A stretch of 64,000 nt of DNA, taken from assembly GCA_016709845.1 (NCBI GenBank), contig JADJMA010000014.1, positions 1-64,000 of the forward strand, written 5' to 3'. The DNA comes from Flammeovirgaceae bacterium. GTDB taxonomy: Bacteria; Bacteroidota; Bacteroidia; Cytophagales; Cyclobacteriaceae. Each line of letters starts with the position of its first letter. Positions within the stretch are counted from its first letter, which is position 1. Both the position numbers and the translations under genes were made by a program. The notes below the pieces were generated by a model. The model did no database searches. It was not told the DNA's origin and saw only the letters and a list, made by a program, of their open reading frames with translations. Positions 10,050-19,560 of this stretch are shown here, one piece after another.

Positions 10050-10592
10050 TTAAATTCCTAATTCTTCCCGGTTGCTTCTAAGAACTTCTATAATAAAAGT
10101 AATGTGTTCGGGCAGGTCAACTTCCAGTAATTCAGCACCCTTGTAAACTTCTTCCCGATCTACTTTAGCGGCAAACCCCTTATCCTTTAATTTTTTAAGT
10201 ACGGATTTAGTCTCCAGGGAGGTTATGCCATCGGGGCGTACCTGGCAGCAGGCTACAATAAAACCAGTAAGTTCATCACAAGCCAGCAAGGCCTTGTCGA
10301 GAAGTGTTTCGTAGGTTACATTCCATTTGGTGTAATGGGCCGAAATGGCATGGGCTATTTTTATTTCGCCCAGTGTTTGTAATTGATCAACAATAATTTG
10401 AGGATGTTTTTCTGGGTAAACTTCATAGTCGGCATCATGCAATAATCCGGCAATAGCCCACTCGTCTTTATTTTCATTATATTTTTCCGCATAGGCTTCC
10501 ATCACTAACTCTATTGTGCGCATGTGGCGAAGTAAACTTGGGTTCTGGGTTAAGCCGGCTAGAATCTCGCGTGCCTCTTTTCTTGAAATCAT
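10050..10592 (-). CDS. HD-domain hydrolase
   Basis: A 180-aa cytoplasmic HD superfamily phosphohydrolase of the HDIG-like type. Metal ligands are visible as H23 (LRHMRTIELVMEAYA), the HD pair in GLLHDADYE and the later DELTGF aspartate. These proteins usually hydrolyse nucleotides or phosphate esters; the substrate is unknown. The ATG overlaps the stop of the TPR gene upstream (ATGA), so the two are translationally coupled. Confidence 0.88.
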   Translation of the reverse strand: MISRKEAREILAGLTQNPSLLRHMRTIELVMEAYAEKYNENKDEWAIAGLLHDADYEVYPEKHPQIIVDQLQTLGEIKIAHAISAHYTKWNVTYETLLDKALLACDELTGFIVACCQVRPDGITSLETKSVLKKLKDKGFAAKVDREEVYKGAELLEVDLPEHITFIIEVLRSNREELGI

Positions 10593-11740
10593 TTTCTCCT
10601 AATAGATTTTCGTTTTGAGTATAATAAGTTGAACGCACCAAGTACCAGGCCAATGCCAAGTATGGTTATGGTGATAATCATACGTGTCTTTTGAAGTTCT
10701 AAGTGTTGAATTTCAGATTTAATTTTCAAGGCCTCCATCTCTTCTTCTTTTTCCTGTAAATCCAAGGCTATTTCCATCTGGGCAATCTTGCGGCTGCTCT
10801 CTTCTCCGTAAATCTTTTCTTTTGTAACATCGTAGCGTAGCAGGGTTTCATAGGCTTCTTTCATTTTACCCTGCTTGGAATAATTCAAAGCCATGCTTTT
10901 AAGGATATTGGGTTCGAAAATATAAGCCTGCATTTGTCCGCTCATGTGCATGGCGCTATCTAAATAGGCTTGAGCATTTTTAAACTGTCCGGCCCGGGCA
11001 TATACTTCGCCCATGCTACTTAATACATTCAGTACAACCAATTGGTCGTTTTCCTGCCGGGCCAAGGCAAGCGCTCTTAGATAGTATTCTACAGCACGCT
11101 GGTAATTTCCTTGCTTAAAATAAAGATTGCCAATATTGTTAAGCGGGTCAGCATATACTTTTCCGCTTTGCTGACTTAGTTGATATGATTCTGAATAATA
11201 CTTAAGAGCCTGTTCATATAATTGCAGATCGTTGTTCAAATTCCCCAGGTTGTTCATTGAACCAATAATCTTTTGCTTATCGCCCATTTCAATAAATTGA
11301 CGGTGCGACTCCTCAAGATACTTCATGGCCTGACCGTAGTCCTTCTTCAAGGAATAAATGTTTCCGATATTATTTTTTGCTGTGGCAATACAAACTTTAT
11401 TGTCAAGCCCTTGATAGAGCTGGAGTGAGATGAGATAATATTCAAGCGCCTTATCTAAAGCTCCCTGATTTCTATAGGCAACACCCAAATTGTTGTAGGA
11501 GGCTGCCATCCCCTTTTTGTCGTCAATTTCTGTGGCTAGTGCAAGTGCTTCCCGGGTGAATTCAATTGCCCTTATCGGATCAGAGTTTATGTAGGCCCTG
11601 AAAAATTCATTCAGAGTCTTCACCTTCAAATCACCGGTGGCAGTTACCATCACTTTTTCAAGACTATCTATAGTAGTTGATTGAGAAAAAGCATGCGAGA
11701 CAGCAAACAATAAGGCAAAAACAAGGTATGAGGGCTTCAT
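10589..11740 (-). CDS. Exported TPR protein with C-terminal membrane anchor
   Basis: A 383-aa protein: signal peptide (MKPSYLVFALLFAVSHAFSQ), about six tetratricopeptide repeats at residues 55-300 (for example AASYNNLGVAYRNQGALDKA and NNIGNIYSLKKDYGQAMKYL), a coiled segment around 315-350, and a final membrane helix MIITITILGIGLVLGAFNLLY ending in a basic cytoplasmic tail. This is the sensor half of the TPR histidine kinases common in Bacteroidota, but no kinase domain follows. Its stop overlaps the HD hydrolase start, so the pair may act together. Function unknown. Confidence 0.88.
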   Translation of the reverse strand: MKPSYLVFALLFAVSHAFSQSTTIDSLEKVMVTATGDLKVKTLNEFFRAYINSDPIRAIEFTREALALATEIDDKKGMAASYNNLGVAYRNQGALDKALEYYLISLQLYQGLDNKVCIATAKNNIGNIYSLKKDYGQAMKYLEESHRQFIEMGDKQKIIGSMNNLGNLNNDLQLYEQALKYYSESYQLSQQSGKVYADPLNNIGNLYFKQGNYQRAVEYYLRALALARQENDQLVVLNVLSSMGEVYARAGQFKNAQAYLDSAMHMSGQMQAYIFEPNILKSMALNYSKQGKMKEAYETLLRYDVTKEKIYGEESSRKIAQMEIALDLQEKEEEMEALKIKSEIQHLELQKTRMIITITILGIGLVLGAFNLLYSKRKSIRRK

Positions 11741-11860
11741 GGCTAATTTTTAACTGTTAAATTTAAGATATTATCCGTCATCATGGAATTTTCGAAAATC
11801 TATTAAGGATGCAGATCTTAATAAAAATTTTAAACTTGTAACTCATTAATACAAACAGAT

Positions 11861-12346
11861 ATGAAAATATTGATTCTAGTAGGCTTGATTAGTCTTTCGG
11901 TTTTGGCCCAGGGTCAGGTAGACGAAGGGCAGGCCATTATGCAGCCTATTGCCAAACTATTTACAGGCATGAATTTGGGAGATAGTGCGATGGTGCATAG
12001 TGCCTTTACACAAAACGTTACCATGGCCACGATTATGAAAGATAAATCAGGCAAACAAATTTTAAAAAGCGAATCTTCGATGGCCGGATTTTTAAAAGCT
12101 GTGGGCACACCGCACGCGGAACCCTGGAGTGAACCTATCTGGGATACAAAGATTGAAGTGGACGGAACGTTCGCACAGGTGTGGGCACAGTATGCATTCT
12201 ATAGCGGTAAAAAATTTAACCATTGCGGGGTCGATGCTTTTCATCTTGTAAAAGAAGAATCCGGATGGAAAATTTTTCATCTGGCCGATACGAGGCATAC
12301 AGTAGATTGTAAAGTGCCTGCTTCAGTAAGCGATCAATTTAAATAA
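11861..12346 (+). CDS. Exported NTF2/SnoaL-like protein
   Basis: A 161-aa protein with a signal peptide (MKILILVGLISLSVLAQGQ). The rest fits the NTF2-like fold: an N-terminal helix (IAKLFTGMNLGDSAMVHSAF), a strand pair, AQVWAQYAFYSG and HFHLVKEESGWKIFHLADTRH-like strands (here DAFHLVKEESGWKIFHLAD). Such proteins are putative lumazine-binding or uncharacterised. Ten bases separate it from the next gene, so they may share a transcript. Confidence 0.8.
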   Translation: MKILILVGLISLSVLAQGQVDEGQAIMQPIAKLFTGMNLGDSAMVHSAFTQNVTMATIMKDKSGKQILKSESSMAGFLKAVGTPHAEPWSEPIWDTKIEVDGTFAQVWAQYAFYSGKKFNHCGVDAFHLVKEESGWKIFHLADTRHTVDCKVPASVSDQFK

Positions 12347-12356
12347 TCAACATTTC

Positions 12357-12840
12357 ATGAAAAAACTCACCTTAATTCTCCTCCTGATAAGTTCAGTAGC
12401 GTATAGCCAATCCATCACTACGTTTATTTTAGTTCGCCATGCCGAGAAGGCAACTGATGGACCCGAAAGATCCGGAACTTGACTGAAGCAGGTATTATGC
12501 GTGCAGATTTTGCTGGCAATTATTAGCAGCAACTAGCGTGGATGCTGTGTACTCAACGCCCTTTAAACGCACTCTACACACAGTTGGTCCGATGGCAACC
12601 GCAAAAGGATTTGATGTGCTGGAGTATAATAAAATTGAAGAGATGGATGCCATCTTAAAAAAATATAAGGGTGGAACAGTTGTTGTGTGCGGCCATTCAA
12701 ACACGGTGCCTGCTATTGCAAACTATCTGATTGGCAAAGATTCTTATCATCAGTTTGAAGAGAGCAATTACGGTAACATCCTGGTTGTTTCCGTTGTTGA
12801 AAAAGGAAAGATTGCCAAGGTGGTTTGGTTAAACTACTGA
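12357..12840 (+). CDS. Exported histidine phosphatase (phosphoglycerate mutase-like), frameshifted
   Basis: SixA/PGAM-like phosphohydrolase. From ATG 12357 there is a signal peptide (LTLILLLISSVAYSQ), then ILVRHAEK containing the phospho-accepting His in RHxE. The frame breaks near 12475 (DPELTEAG is split) and resumes by 12538 with DAVYSTPFKRTLHT. The C-terminal VVVCGHSNTVPAI supplies the second catalytic His. The reconstructed length is about 160 aa. Substrate unknown. Confidence 0.8.
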
Positions 12841-12902
12841 TTCGGTTCGCTGTTAGATCATTGCGGTGAATTATTGGAATTTAGAATTCAATCGCAAAAA
12901 AT

Positions 12903-13316
12903 ATGAAAGGGATTGCGATAATAGCATGTATTTTTTTATCGGGGGTTGCGTTTTCGCAAGCCGACCCGCAAGAACTCCGAAGAAGCATTTATTTTAATGG
13001 AGGTAGTTATTTTATTGATGAGTATCAAATAATGATGCTTTCCAATTGGTTGGATTCAATCCCAAATTTGCTCGATAAATATCAGATTCAGTTAATCAGC
13101 CATACCGATCCTGTTGGCGGAAGAGAATTCAATCAATGGCTGTCAGAAATGAGAAGTCTTTCGGTAAGAGAAATTTTGCGAATGAAAGATATTCCCGAAC
13201 ATTTTATTAGTGTTAAGGATTGGGGACTTGAAAATCCGGTTTATCAAAATAACAGCCGCAGAGGTATGAGGATGAATCGCAGAGTCGATGTGATTCTGTT
13301 TCCACTAGTTTTTTGA
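12903..13316 (+). CDS. OmpA-like domain protein
   Basis: A 137-aa secreted protein: signal peptide (MKGIAIIACIFLSGVAFSQ) and one OmpA/MotB-like peptidoglycan-binding domain. The region IQLISHTDPVGGREFNQWLSEMRSLSVREIL corresponds to the conserved GHTDxxG...N..LS..RA..V segment, and the terminal RRGMRMNRRVDVIL to NRRVEI. It is much shorter than full OmpA and carries no barrel, so it is likely a free periplasmic binding domain. Confidence 0.8.
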   Translation: MKGIAIIACIFLSGVAFSQADPQELRRSIYFNGGSYFIDEYQIMMLSNWLDSIPNLLDKYQIQLISHTDPVGGREFNQWLSEMRSLSVREILRMKDIPEHFISVKDWGLENPVYQNNSRRGMRMNRRVDVILFPLVF

Positions 13317-13480
13317 AGTACGAATACAGAATGACGATTTTCTGAATACTAACTAATTCGTACTTCGTCAATCGTAACTCATAATTTCAAACTATCCGTT
13401 TCCGGACACCTTTTTTCACTTACGGACGAGTGCTTATGCAACTAATCCCTTTTTTGCACGTCTAATCACGTATTACGTCT

Positions 13481-13496
13481 TGGCATGTAATTAGCC
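13481..13496 (+). promoter_or_regulatory. Candidate sigma-54 promoter (GG-N10-GC)
   Basis: TGGCATGTAATTAGCC has the invariant GG (13482-13483) and GC (13494-13495) separated by exactly ten bases and keeps the TGGCA of the -24 box. The predicted start is about 38 bp before ATG 13544. Only position and pattern support it; chance occurrence is possible. Confidence 0.4.
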
Positions 13497-13543
13497 AAAG
13501 GAATGGCAAATTGGCAAGACTGCTCATTTTTAAAGCCATTTTC

Positions 13544-14221
13544 ATGATTAGTTTAAAAAACACTGACAAGTACATCGATTCCCGGTTTCAGCGCACCTTC
13601 ATCTTAAAAGGAATAGACCTTGAAGTAAATCAGGGCGAGTTTCTTACCATTATGGGGCCCAGTGGTTCTGGTAAATCTACCTTAATGAATATTGTCGGCA
13701 TGCTCGATGAACCTTCGGCCGGGGAGTATTACTTTTTTGATGAGCCAGTACATAAAATGAAAGAAAGACAGAAGTCTGAGATGCATAAGAATTATATCGG
13801 CTTCATTTTTCAAGCGTATCATTTGATCGATGAACTTACGGTTTATGAAAATATTGAAACACCGCTTTTATATAAAGGTGTAAGTGGCGGTCAGCGTAAA
13901 AGTATGGTAGCCGAAATGCTGGACCGGTTTAACATGGTCGCTAAAAAAGATTTATTTCCCGAACAACTCTCGGGAGGTCAACAACAATTGGTAGGTATAG
14001 CGCGTGCCATTGTAGGAGAACCTAAACTATTGTTGGCCGATGAACCAACCGGAAATCTGCACTCTGGGCAGGGTAAACAGATCATGGATATTTTCCAAAA
14101 ATTAAATGAAGAAGGTATTACCATTATTCAGGTTACCCACTCGGAAGAGAATGCGAAGCGCAGCAAACAGGTAGTAAGAATTGCGGATGGTGCCATTGAG
14201 TCAGACGAAAAAGTATCTTAA
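13544..14221 (+). CDS. ABC transporter ATPase, LolD/MacB family
   Basis: A 225-aa ATPase (from ATG 13544) that drives MacB/LolCE-type permeases. Walker A is GPSGSGKST, the Q-loop is in FIFQAYHLIDELTVYENIETP, the signature is LSGGQQQLVGIARAI, Walker B is LLLADEPTGNL and the H-loop is in VTHSEENA. ATG 13544 is chosen over an upstream Met at 13511 because LolD-type proteins begin MISLKNxxK. It is 6 bp from a TolC-type gene, but no permease or membrane-fusion protein is present, so the usual tripartite set is incomplete here. Confidence 0.9.
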   Translation: MISLKNTDKYIDSRFQRTFILKGIDLEVNQGEFLTIMGPSGSGKSTLMNIVGMLDEPSAGEYYFFDEPVHKMKERQKSEMHKNYIGFIFQAYHLIDELTVYENIETPLLYKGVSGGQRKSMVAEMLDRFNMVAKKDLFPEQLSGGQQQLVGIARAIVGEPKLLLADEPTGNLHSGQGKQIMDIFQKLNEEGITIIQVTHSEENAKRSKQVVRIADGAIESDEKVS

Positions 14222-14227
14222 TAAATT

Positions 14228-15566
14228 ATGAAGCGAGTATTACTAGTATTGATTATTATTTCACCTATAGGTTTTCTATGGGCTCAGAATTCGACAACGA
14301 AACTAACCTTTGAAGAAGCGGTAGCTATTGGATTACAGAGGAACGTAATCCTCAATCAACAGAAAAACCAATTGGAGGCAACTCAGGCGCAAAAGCTAAG
14401 TGCTTTGGGAAATTATATGCCTAACCTCAACGTAACAGGTTCTATGCAGCGCCAAGAGGGGCAGCAAGCAAATAGCACCAATGGTAACCTGGAAGACTTG
14501 ACAACCGATTATGTGGGAGCTCAGTTCAATGCTGGCTTAACTGTATTTAATGGTTTTAGAAATTATAATACATTAAGCCAATCAAACAACCAGTTGATGG
14601 CGCAAGGTTATCTGATTAAACGAAGCACCCAGGATGTAGTGTCGAACGTTGCGAATCAATACCTGCAGGTGCTATTAGATCAGGAATTGGTTCACATTGC
14701 AGAAGAAAATTTAAAGACCCAGAGCACCATGCTTGAGCAAATGCGTGGTTTTTATGAAGTGGGTTCGAGACCTATTACAGACGTTTATAATCAGGATGCG
14801 TTGGCGAAAACGGCTCAGGTATTATTAATCCGGGCAAAGAACACCCTGCATAATGATAAATCAATACTGGCGCAAACTTTACAACTCGATCCTTCTCAGC
14901 CTTTTGAAGTAATCTACCCGGTGATGGGTGAAGACTTGAATAGATTTAAGACCATGTCGTTGGATAGTCTTATCTCTGTTGCGATTGCTAATCGTTCTGA
15001 TTTAAAGCAACTGGATTTTCAGGCGAAAGCAAATAAATTTGCCTATAAATCTGCCCTCGCGCCAGCATTACCTTCGGTTTCACTTTTTGCTAATTATGGC
15101 TCATTTTATTATTCTTTGATTGCACAGGATTTCACTGGTCAGTTTGGTACTTCTAATCCATCTCTATCTTACGGAGCAAGTTTAACCATACCCATCTTCG
15201 CACGCTTTCAAACTAAGTTTCAGCGCACAAATTCTAAGGTGCTGTATGATAACAGCGTATTGAATTATCAAAACCTGGAAAAGACAGTTAAGCTGGATGT
15301 GCAACGCGCACAAAATAATTTTATAAGTGCACTCGAAAACTACGAGGCAAGTCTTGCACAGGCTCAGGCGGGTGAACTTGCATTGAACACACAAAAGGAA
15401 AGCTATGATTTGGGGATCAGCACACAGGTTGAGTTGGCACAAGCAAATCAAACTTATGTACTTGGTGCCGGTGCCAAAGCCCAGGCAGAAGTAACGCTCC
15501 TTTTTCCAGAAAGTTTTGTTGGAATATGCCCTGGGAACATTGCAGCCAGAGTTGATTAAGCCCTGA
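14228..15566 (+). CDS. TolC-family outer-membrane efflux protein, frameshift near the end
   Basis: Outer-membrane channel-tunnel protein for efflux. It has a signal peptide (LLVLIIISPIGFLWAQ), then paired coiled-coil repeats typical of TolC: TFEEAVAIGLQRNVILNQQKNQLEA near residues 27-51 and its second-half counterpart DSLISVAIANRSDLKQLDFQAK. A one-base insertion near 15501 sends the frame to an early stop. In the corrected frame the C-terminus reads LLFQKVLLEYALGTLQPELIKP and stops at 15564-15566. It is co-transcribed with the ATPase 6 bp upstream. Confidence 0.88.
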
Positions 15567-15597
15567 TTACTGAGATAGACTTTTTATAAAAAATACC

Positions 15598-15605
15598 TAC
15601 ATTTG
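15598..15605 (+). promoter_or_regulatory. -7 element of the rpsA promoter
   Basis: TACATTTG is an exact match to the Bacteroidota -7 consensus TAnnTTTG, about 110 bp upstream of the S1 start. An A/T-rich run precedes it, but no clear TTTG -33 box. Confidence 0.5.
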
Positions 15606-15606
15606 C

Positions 15607-15637
15607 AGCCCTGCTAAGTAAGCAGGGCTTGTTTTTT
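15607..15637 (+). terminator. Intrinsic terminator/attenuator in the rpsA leader
   Basis: A perfect 9-bp stem, AGCCCTGCT (15607-15615) with AGCAGGGCT (15621-15629), is followed by TGTTTTTT. It lies 41 bp after the TolC stop, so it can end that transcript. It also starts at the predicted transcription start of rpsA and could attenuate it. Confidence 0.8.
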
Positions 15638-15715
15638 AATAAAAACAGGCTTATTAACCAAAAATTTGTTGCAGCAAGCCCGGCTGCAGCATGTAAAAAA
15701 GGGCATATCAAAATT

Positions 15716-17762
15716 ATGGCGAAAGTCCAAAAAGAAAAATCCGATGAGCCCAAGTCAAAGAGTTCAAAACCTGTACTTGACGATGCTCCGGTAAAGAAAG
15801 CAGTTAAAGGCGCAGCGGCTGAAGAGCTCTTCGAAAAGGATGAACTTACTGAGTTCAAACAAGCTAAAAAGGCGGAGGAAGAAGAAGGAATCAGTCGTAT
15901 GATCAAAGATGTAACCGCTCGCAAAGCGGCTACAGAATCTTCTGTAACTACAGAGAACTTTGATTGGGATGCGTATGATCGCAAAGGTTTTGGCGAAGGA
16001 TATTCTTCGAATGACCGCGAGGCTTTATTAAAGAAATATGAAGGGTACTGTTACTTCCGTTAACGAAAGTGACTTGGTGGTAGGTATTGTGGTTGGAATA
16101 AACAACCGCGATGTAATTCTTAATATCGGATTTAAGTCAGACGGACTTGTGCCTTTGGCTGAATTCAAAGATCAACCTTCATTAAAGATTGGCGATTCTG
16201 TAGACCTCTTCATTGAAGAGCGCGAAAACGCCATGGGTCAATTAGTTCTTTCACGCAGAAAGGCCAAGTTGCTTAAAGGCTGGGAGAATGTGCAGAAAGC
16301 TCTTGATAAGGATGAAGTGATTGAAGGATTTGTGAAGCGCAGAACAAAAGGTGGTTTGATTGTGGATGTATTTGGCATCGAAGCTTTCTTACCAGGGTCA
16401 CAGATTGATGTGAAGCCAATCCGCGATTTCGATATCTATGTAAATAAGAACATTGAGGTGAAGGTTGTGAAAATCAACTACACCAACGATAACGTAGTGG
16501 TATCACATAAAGTGTTGATCGAGAAAGATCTTGAGCAACAGAAGGCAGTAATTTTGACTAACCTTGAGAAAGGACAAGTGTTAGAAGGCGTGATCAAAAA
16601 CATGACCAACTTCGGTGTATTCATCGATCTTGGTGGGGTAGATGGTTTACTTCACATTACGGATATTTCATGGGGTCGCATCAGCCATCCGGAAGAGTTG
16701 TTGAAACTTGATCAGGTGGTGAAGGTTGTTGTACTTGACTTTGATGAAGATAAGAAGAGAATTTCGTTAGGCATGAAGCAATTAACGCCTCATCCTTGGG
16801 AGTCACTTGCGACTGATATCGCTATCGGTTCAAAAGTGAAAGGTAAGATTGTTAACGTAGCCGATTACGGAGCGTTCCTTGAATTGCAACCAGGTGTTGA
16901 AGGTTTGATCCACGTAAGTGAAATGAGCTGGTCACAACACTTACGCAATCCACAGGATTTCATTAAGGTAGGCGATGAGTTGCAAGCGGTTGTATTAACT
17001 ATCGATCGCGAAGAACGCAAAATGTCGTTGGGCATTAAGCAATTGACGGAAGATCCTTGGACAAGACAAGATGTGTTGGCTAAGTATGCAGTTGGTACTC
17101 CACATAAAGGAATTGTGCGCAACCTGACCAACTTCGGTTTGTTTATAGAATTGGAAGAAGGTATTGATGGATTAGTTCACGTTTCCGATTTAAGCTGGAC
17201 GAAGAAGATCAAGCACCCTTCGGAATTTATTAAAGTAGGAGAGTCTTTGGATGTTCAGGTATTGGAGTTGGATGCTACCAATCGCAGACTGGCATTAAGC
17301 CATAAGCATTTGGAAGAAAATCCATGGGATACTTTCGAAACAATCTTTACGGCTGGTTCATTACACAAGTGTACCATCATCAGCAAAAATGATAAAGGTG
17401 CTGTACTTGAATTACCTTACGGTATCGAAGGCTTCTGTGCAACCAAGAATTTGGTGAAAGAAGACGAGAGCAAGCCAGAAGTTGGCGAAGCATACGATTT
17501 CAAAGTACTTGAGTTTTCTAAAGATGACAGACGCATTTCATTAAGTTTGAAAGCAACCTGGTCTACCGAAGAAGAGAAAGTGGCTGCACCACAGCCGGCA
17601 TCAGCTCCAAGAAAGAAGGCACCTGCGAAAGGAAAGAGCATCGATAAGATCAATAATGAGTCAGAGAAATCTACTTTGGGAGATATCGAAGCGTTGAGTG
17701 CGCTGAAGGAGAAGATGAGTGCCGCGAAAGCGAAACCATCTGACGAAGCGAAAGCAGAATAA
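15716..17762 (+). CDS. rpsA: 30S ribosomal protein S1 (one frameshift)
   Basis: Essential mRNA-binding ribosomal protein, about 681 aa after correction. A lysine/glutamate-rich N-terminal extension (residues 1-105) precedes a series of S1 (OB-fold) domains. Repeats such as GVIKNMTNFGVFIDLGGVDG, GKIVNVADYGAFLELQPGVEG and GIVRNLTNFGLFIELEEGID each end in LHITDISW, IHVSEMSW or VHVSDLSW. The low-complexity C-terminus is rich in Lys, Ala and Ser. The frame breaks at GGG near 16043, where KYEG/TVTSV is rejoined by dropping one G. An essential gene would not tolerate this, so it is evidence for a sequence error. Confidence 0.95.
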
Positions 17763-17773
17763 TTTATAACAGG

Positions 17774-17824
17774 CATTGGGCTTTTGTTTAAAGGATAATA
17801 CCTTTGGCAAAGCCCAATGTTTTT
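17774..17824 (+). terminator. rpsA terminator with a -7 promoter box in its loop
   Basis: CATTGGGCTTT (17774-17784) pairs perfectly with AAAGCCCAATG (17809-17819), followed by T5 that abuts the tRNA. The 24-nt loop contains TACCTTTG (17799-17806), a TAnnTTTG match 18 bp before the tRNA-Cys 5' end, so the promoter of the tRNA is nested in the terminator of rpsA. Confidence 0.7.
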
Positions 17825-17895
17825 GGTCTCGTGGCCGAGTGGCTAGGCTGAGCTCTGCAAAAGCTCCTACAGCGGTTCGAATCCGCTCGAGACCT
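17825..17895 (+). tRNA. tRNA-Cys (anticodon GCA)
   Basis: Acceptor GGTCTCG pairs with CGAGACC. The D stem is GCC/GGC, the anticodon stem GAGCT/AGCTC holds loop CTGCAAA with anticodon GCA, and the T arm is AGCGG TTCGAAT CCGCT. Discriminator base is T. CCA is not encoded. Confidence 0.95.
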
Positions 17896-17900
17896 CTTAA

Positions 17901-17932
17901 AACCCTTGAATAAAAATTCAAGGGTTTTTTTT
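17901..17932 (+). terminator. Intrinsic terminator after tRNA-Cys
   Basis: AACCCTTGAA (17901-17910) pairs with TTCAAGGGTT (17917-17926), followed by a run of T's. It ends the single-gene tRNA transcript and may also stop the convergent small gene ending at 17946. Confidence 0.9.
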
Positions 17933-17945
17933 GTGTTGAATAACT

Positions 17946-18209
17946 CTACTTCTTAGTCTTCTTAACTTCTTTAATGATGATTTGCTTGCCATCCTTCATT
18001 ATTGTATCGGTCTTAACAATTGTTTCATCGGCATTTCTTGCATCAACATCTACTGTTATATCAAAAGTATCAGCTGGTTCATTACTCTTTACCCACATCA
18101 TTCGTTCAGGTTTATGATGTCCGGTAGTTCTTCCCACCAGGAAGCCTAGTGTGCTAAAAATCACGGCAACAAGAAGTATGATAAGCCAGTTTTTGTTAAA
18201 ATTTTCCAT
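17946..18209 (-). CDS. Small single-pass membrane protein, hypothetical
   Basis: An 87-aa protein. N-terminal helix NWLIILLVAVIFSTLGFLVG (about residues 7-26), then a polar, acidic segment (TFDITVDVDARNADETIVKTD) and a lysine-rich end (IIIKEVKKTKK). This is a membrane-anchored periplasmic or cytoplasmic tail with no recognisable domain. The frame is intact. Confidence 0.7.
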   Translation of the reverse strand: MENFNKNWLIILLVAVIFSTLGFLVGRTTGHHKPERMMWVKSNEPADTFDITVDVDARNADETIVKTDTIMKDGKQIIIKEVKKTKK

Positions 18210-18356
18210 TGATTAAATATTTAATGCACAAGTATAGCTAAAAATTGCAATCCTGATTGAGGGTCACCAAGTGACATGTTTTGACTCTAAGTGCCCAAGG
18301 CATACGCACCGATTTGTTTCCTGTAAAAATTCTCACTTTTTTATTATCTTACTGCA

Positions 18357-19471
18357 ATGAAAATACTTTACGTGGGCATAGTTATTCTGCTGGCAGCAGG
18401 GTGCACCACAAAAAAAGCAAGACGCTATGCAGGAGACCAACAGCCCTCAGTCATCTTTACAGGAAGCTACCGATACCTTGATTAATAAACATGGCATGGT
18501 TGCTATTATCACACCCTTTGGTGGAAAACTGATTTCACTTTGGGTACCGGATCGCAATGGCACATTAGATGATGTTGTGCTTGGCTATGATTCGGCTGAC
18601 CAATACATTTCAGGCAACCCATACTTTGGCGCAATGATTGGCCGATATGGAAATCGTATCGCTAAAGGCAAATTTACCCTCGAAGGAAAGGAGTATCAAT
18701 TGGCCACCAACAATGGCGCGAATGCGTTACATGGCGGGCCTAAGGGATTTCATAACGTACTTTGGCAAAAAGGATGAATCGAATGAAGTGGCTAGCCGTG
18801 TAATATTAAAGTATTTGAGTAAGGATGGTGATGAAAACTATCCTGGAGATTTAAATGTAAAAGTGACCTATAGCCTGACTGATGACAACGAATTAGTTAT
18901 TGATTACGAGGCAACAACAAACTCCACCACAGTTGTTAATCTTACGCATCATTCATTCTTTAATTTAGGAGGAGCCGGGAATGGAGACATTCTGGATCAT
19001 GAATTAACCATTTATGCTGATCTGTTCACACCGGTGGATGATGGATTGATACCTACCGGAGAATTAAAACCTGTAATGGGGACATCTTTTGATTTTACGA
19101 AGCCGACTAAGATCGGGTCTCATATCAATGATGTTGATGTACAGATTAAAAATGGGAAGGGATTTGATCACAACTGGGTATTGAGAAAACAGACGAATGA
19201 ATTCTCTTTGGCAGCCCGCGTAAAAGAACCAACTTCAGGTAGGGTTATGGAAGTATGGACAACCGAACCCGGTCTGCAATTTTATTCTGGTAACTTTTTA
19301 GATGGCACCGATATTGGCAAAGGCGGCAAAATATATGATTATCGTACGGCCTTTTGTTTAGAGGCACAGCATTTTCCTGATTCTCCTAATCAGCCTGCCT
19401 TCGCGTCTACAGTTCTTAAACCAGGTGATGTTTATAAACAGAGAACCGTGTATAAGTTTAGTGCGGAGTAG
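18357..19471 (+). CDS. galM: Aldose 1-epimerase lipoprotein, frameshifted twice
   Basis: Interconverts alpha and beta anomers of galactose or glucose. The start MKILYVGIVILLAAGC has a good lipobox (LAAGC), so the enzyme is probably a periplasmic lipoprotein. The frame breaks in A7 near 18415 and at GG near 18775. After correction the length is about 370 aa. Family motifs are IGRYGNRIAKGKF, NNGANALHGGPKGFHNVLW, the catalytic His region LTHHSFFNLGGAG and the FCLEAQHFPDSPNQP stretch containing the general-base Glu. It belongs functionally with galK but lies 15 kb away. Confidence 0.9.
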
Positions 19472-19560
19472 CTTCTACCCATAGCCAAATCAACGCAAAA
19501 TTCTTTCTATGATTGCCCGGATTGGTGTTGTCATACCTTTATTAGATTATACATTATAAC

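Noticed and set aside
12874..12893. Imperfect palindrome ATTGGAATTTAGAATTCAAT before the OmpA-like gene as an operator
   Set aside because: Low complexity A/T sequence, no second copy found and no regulator nearby.
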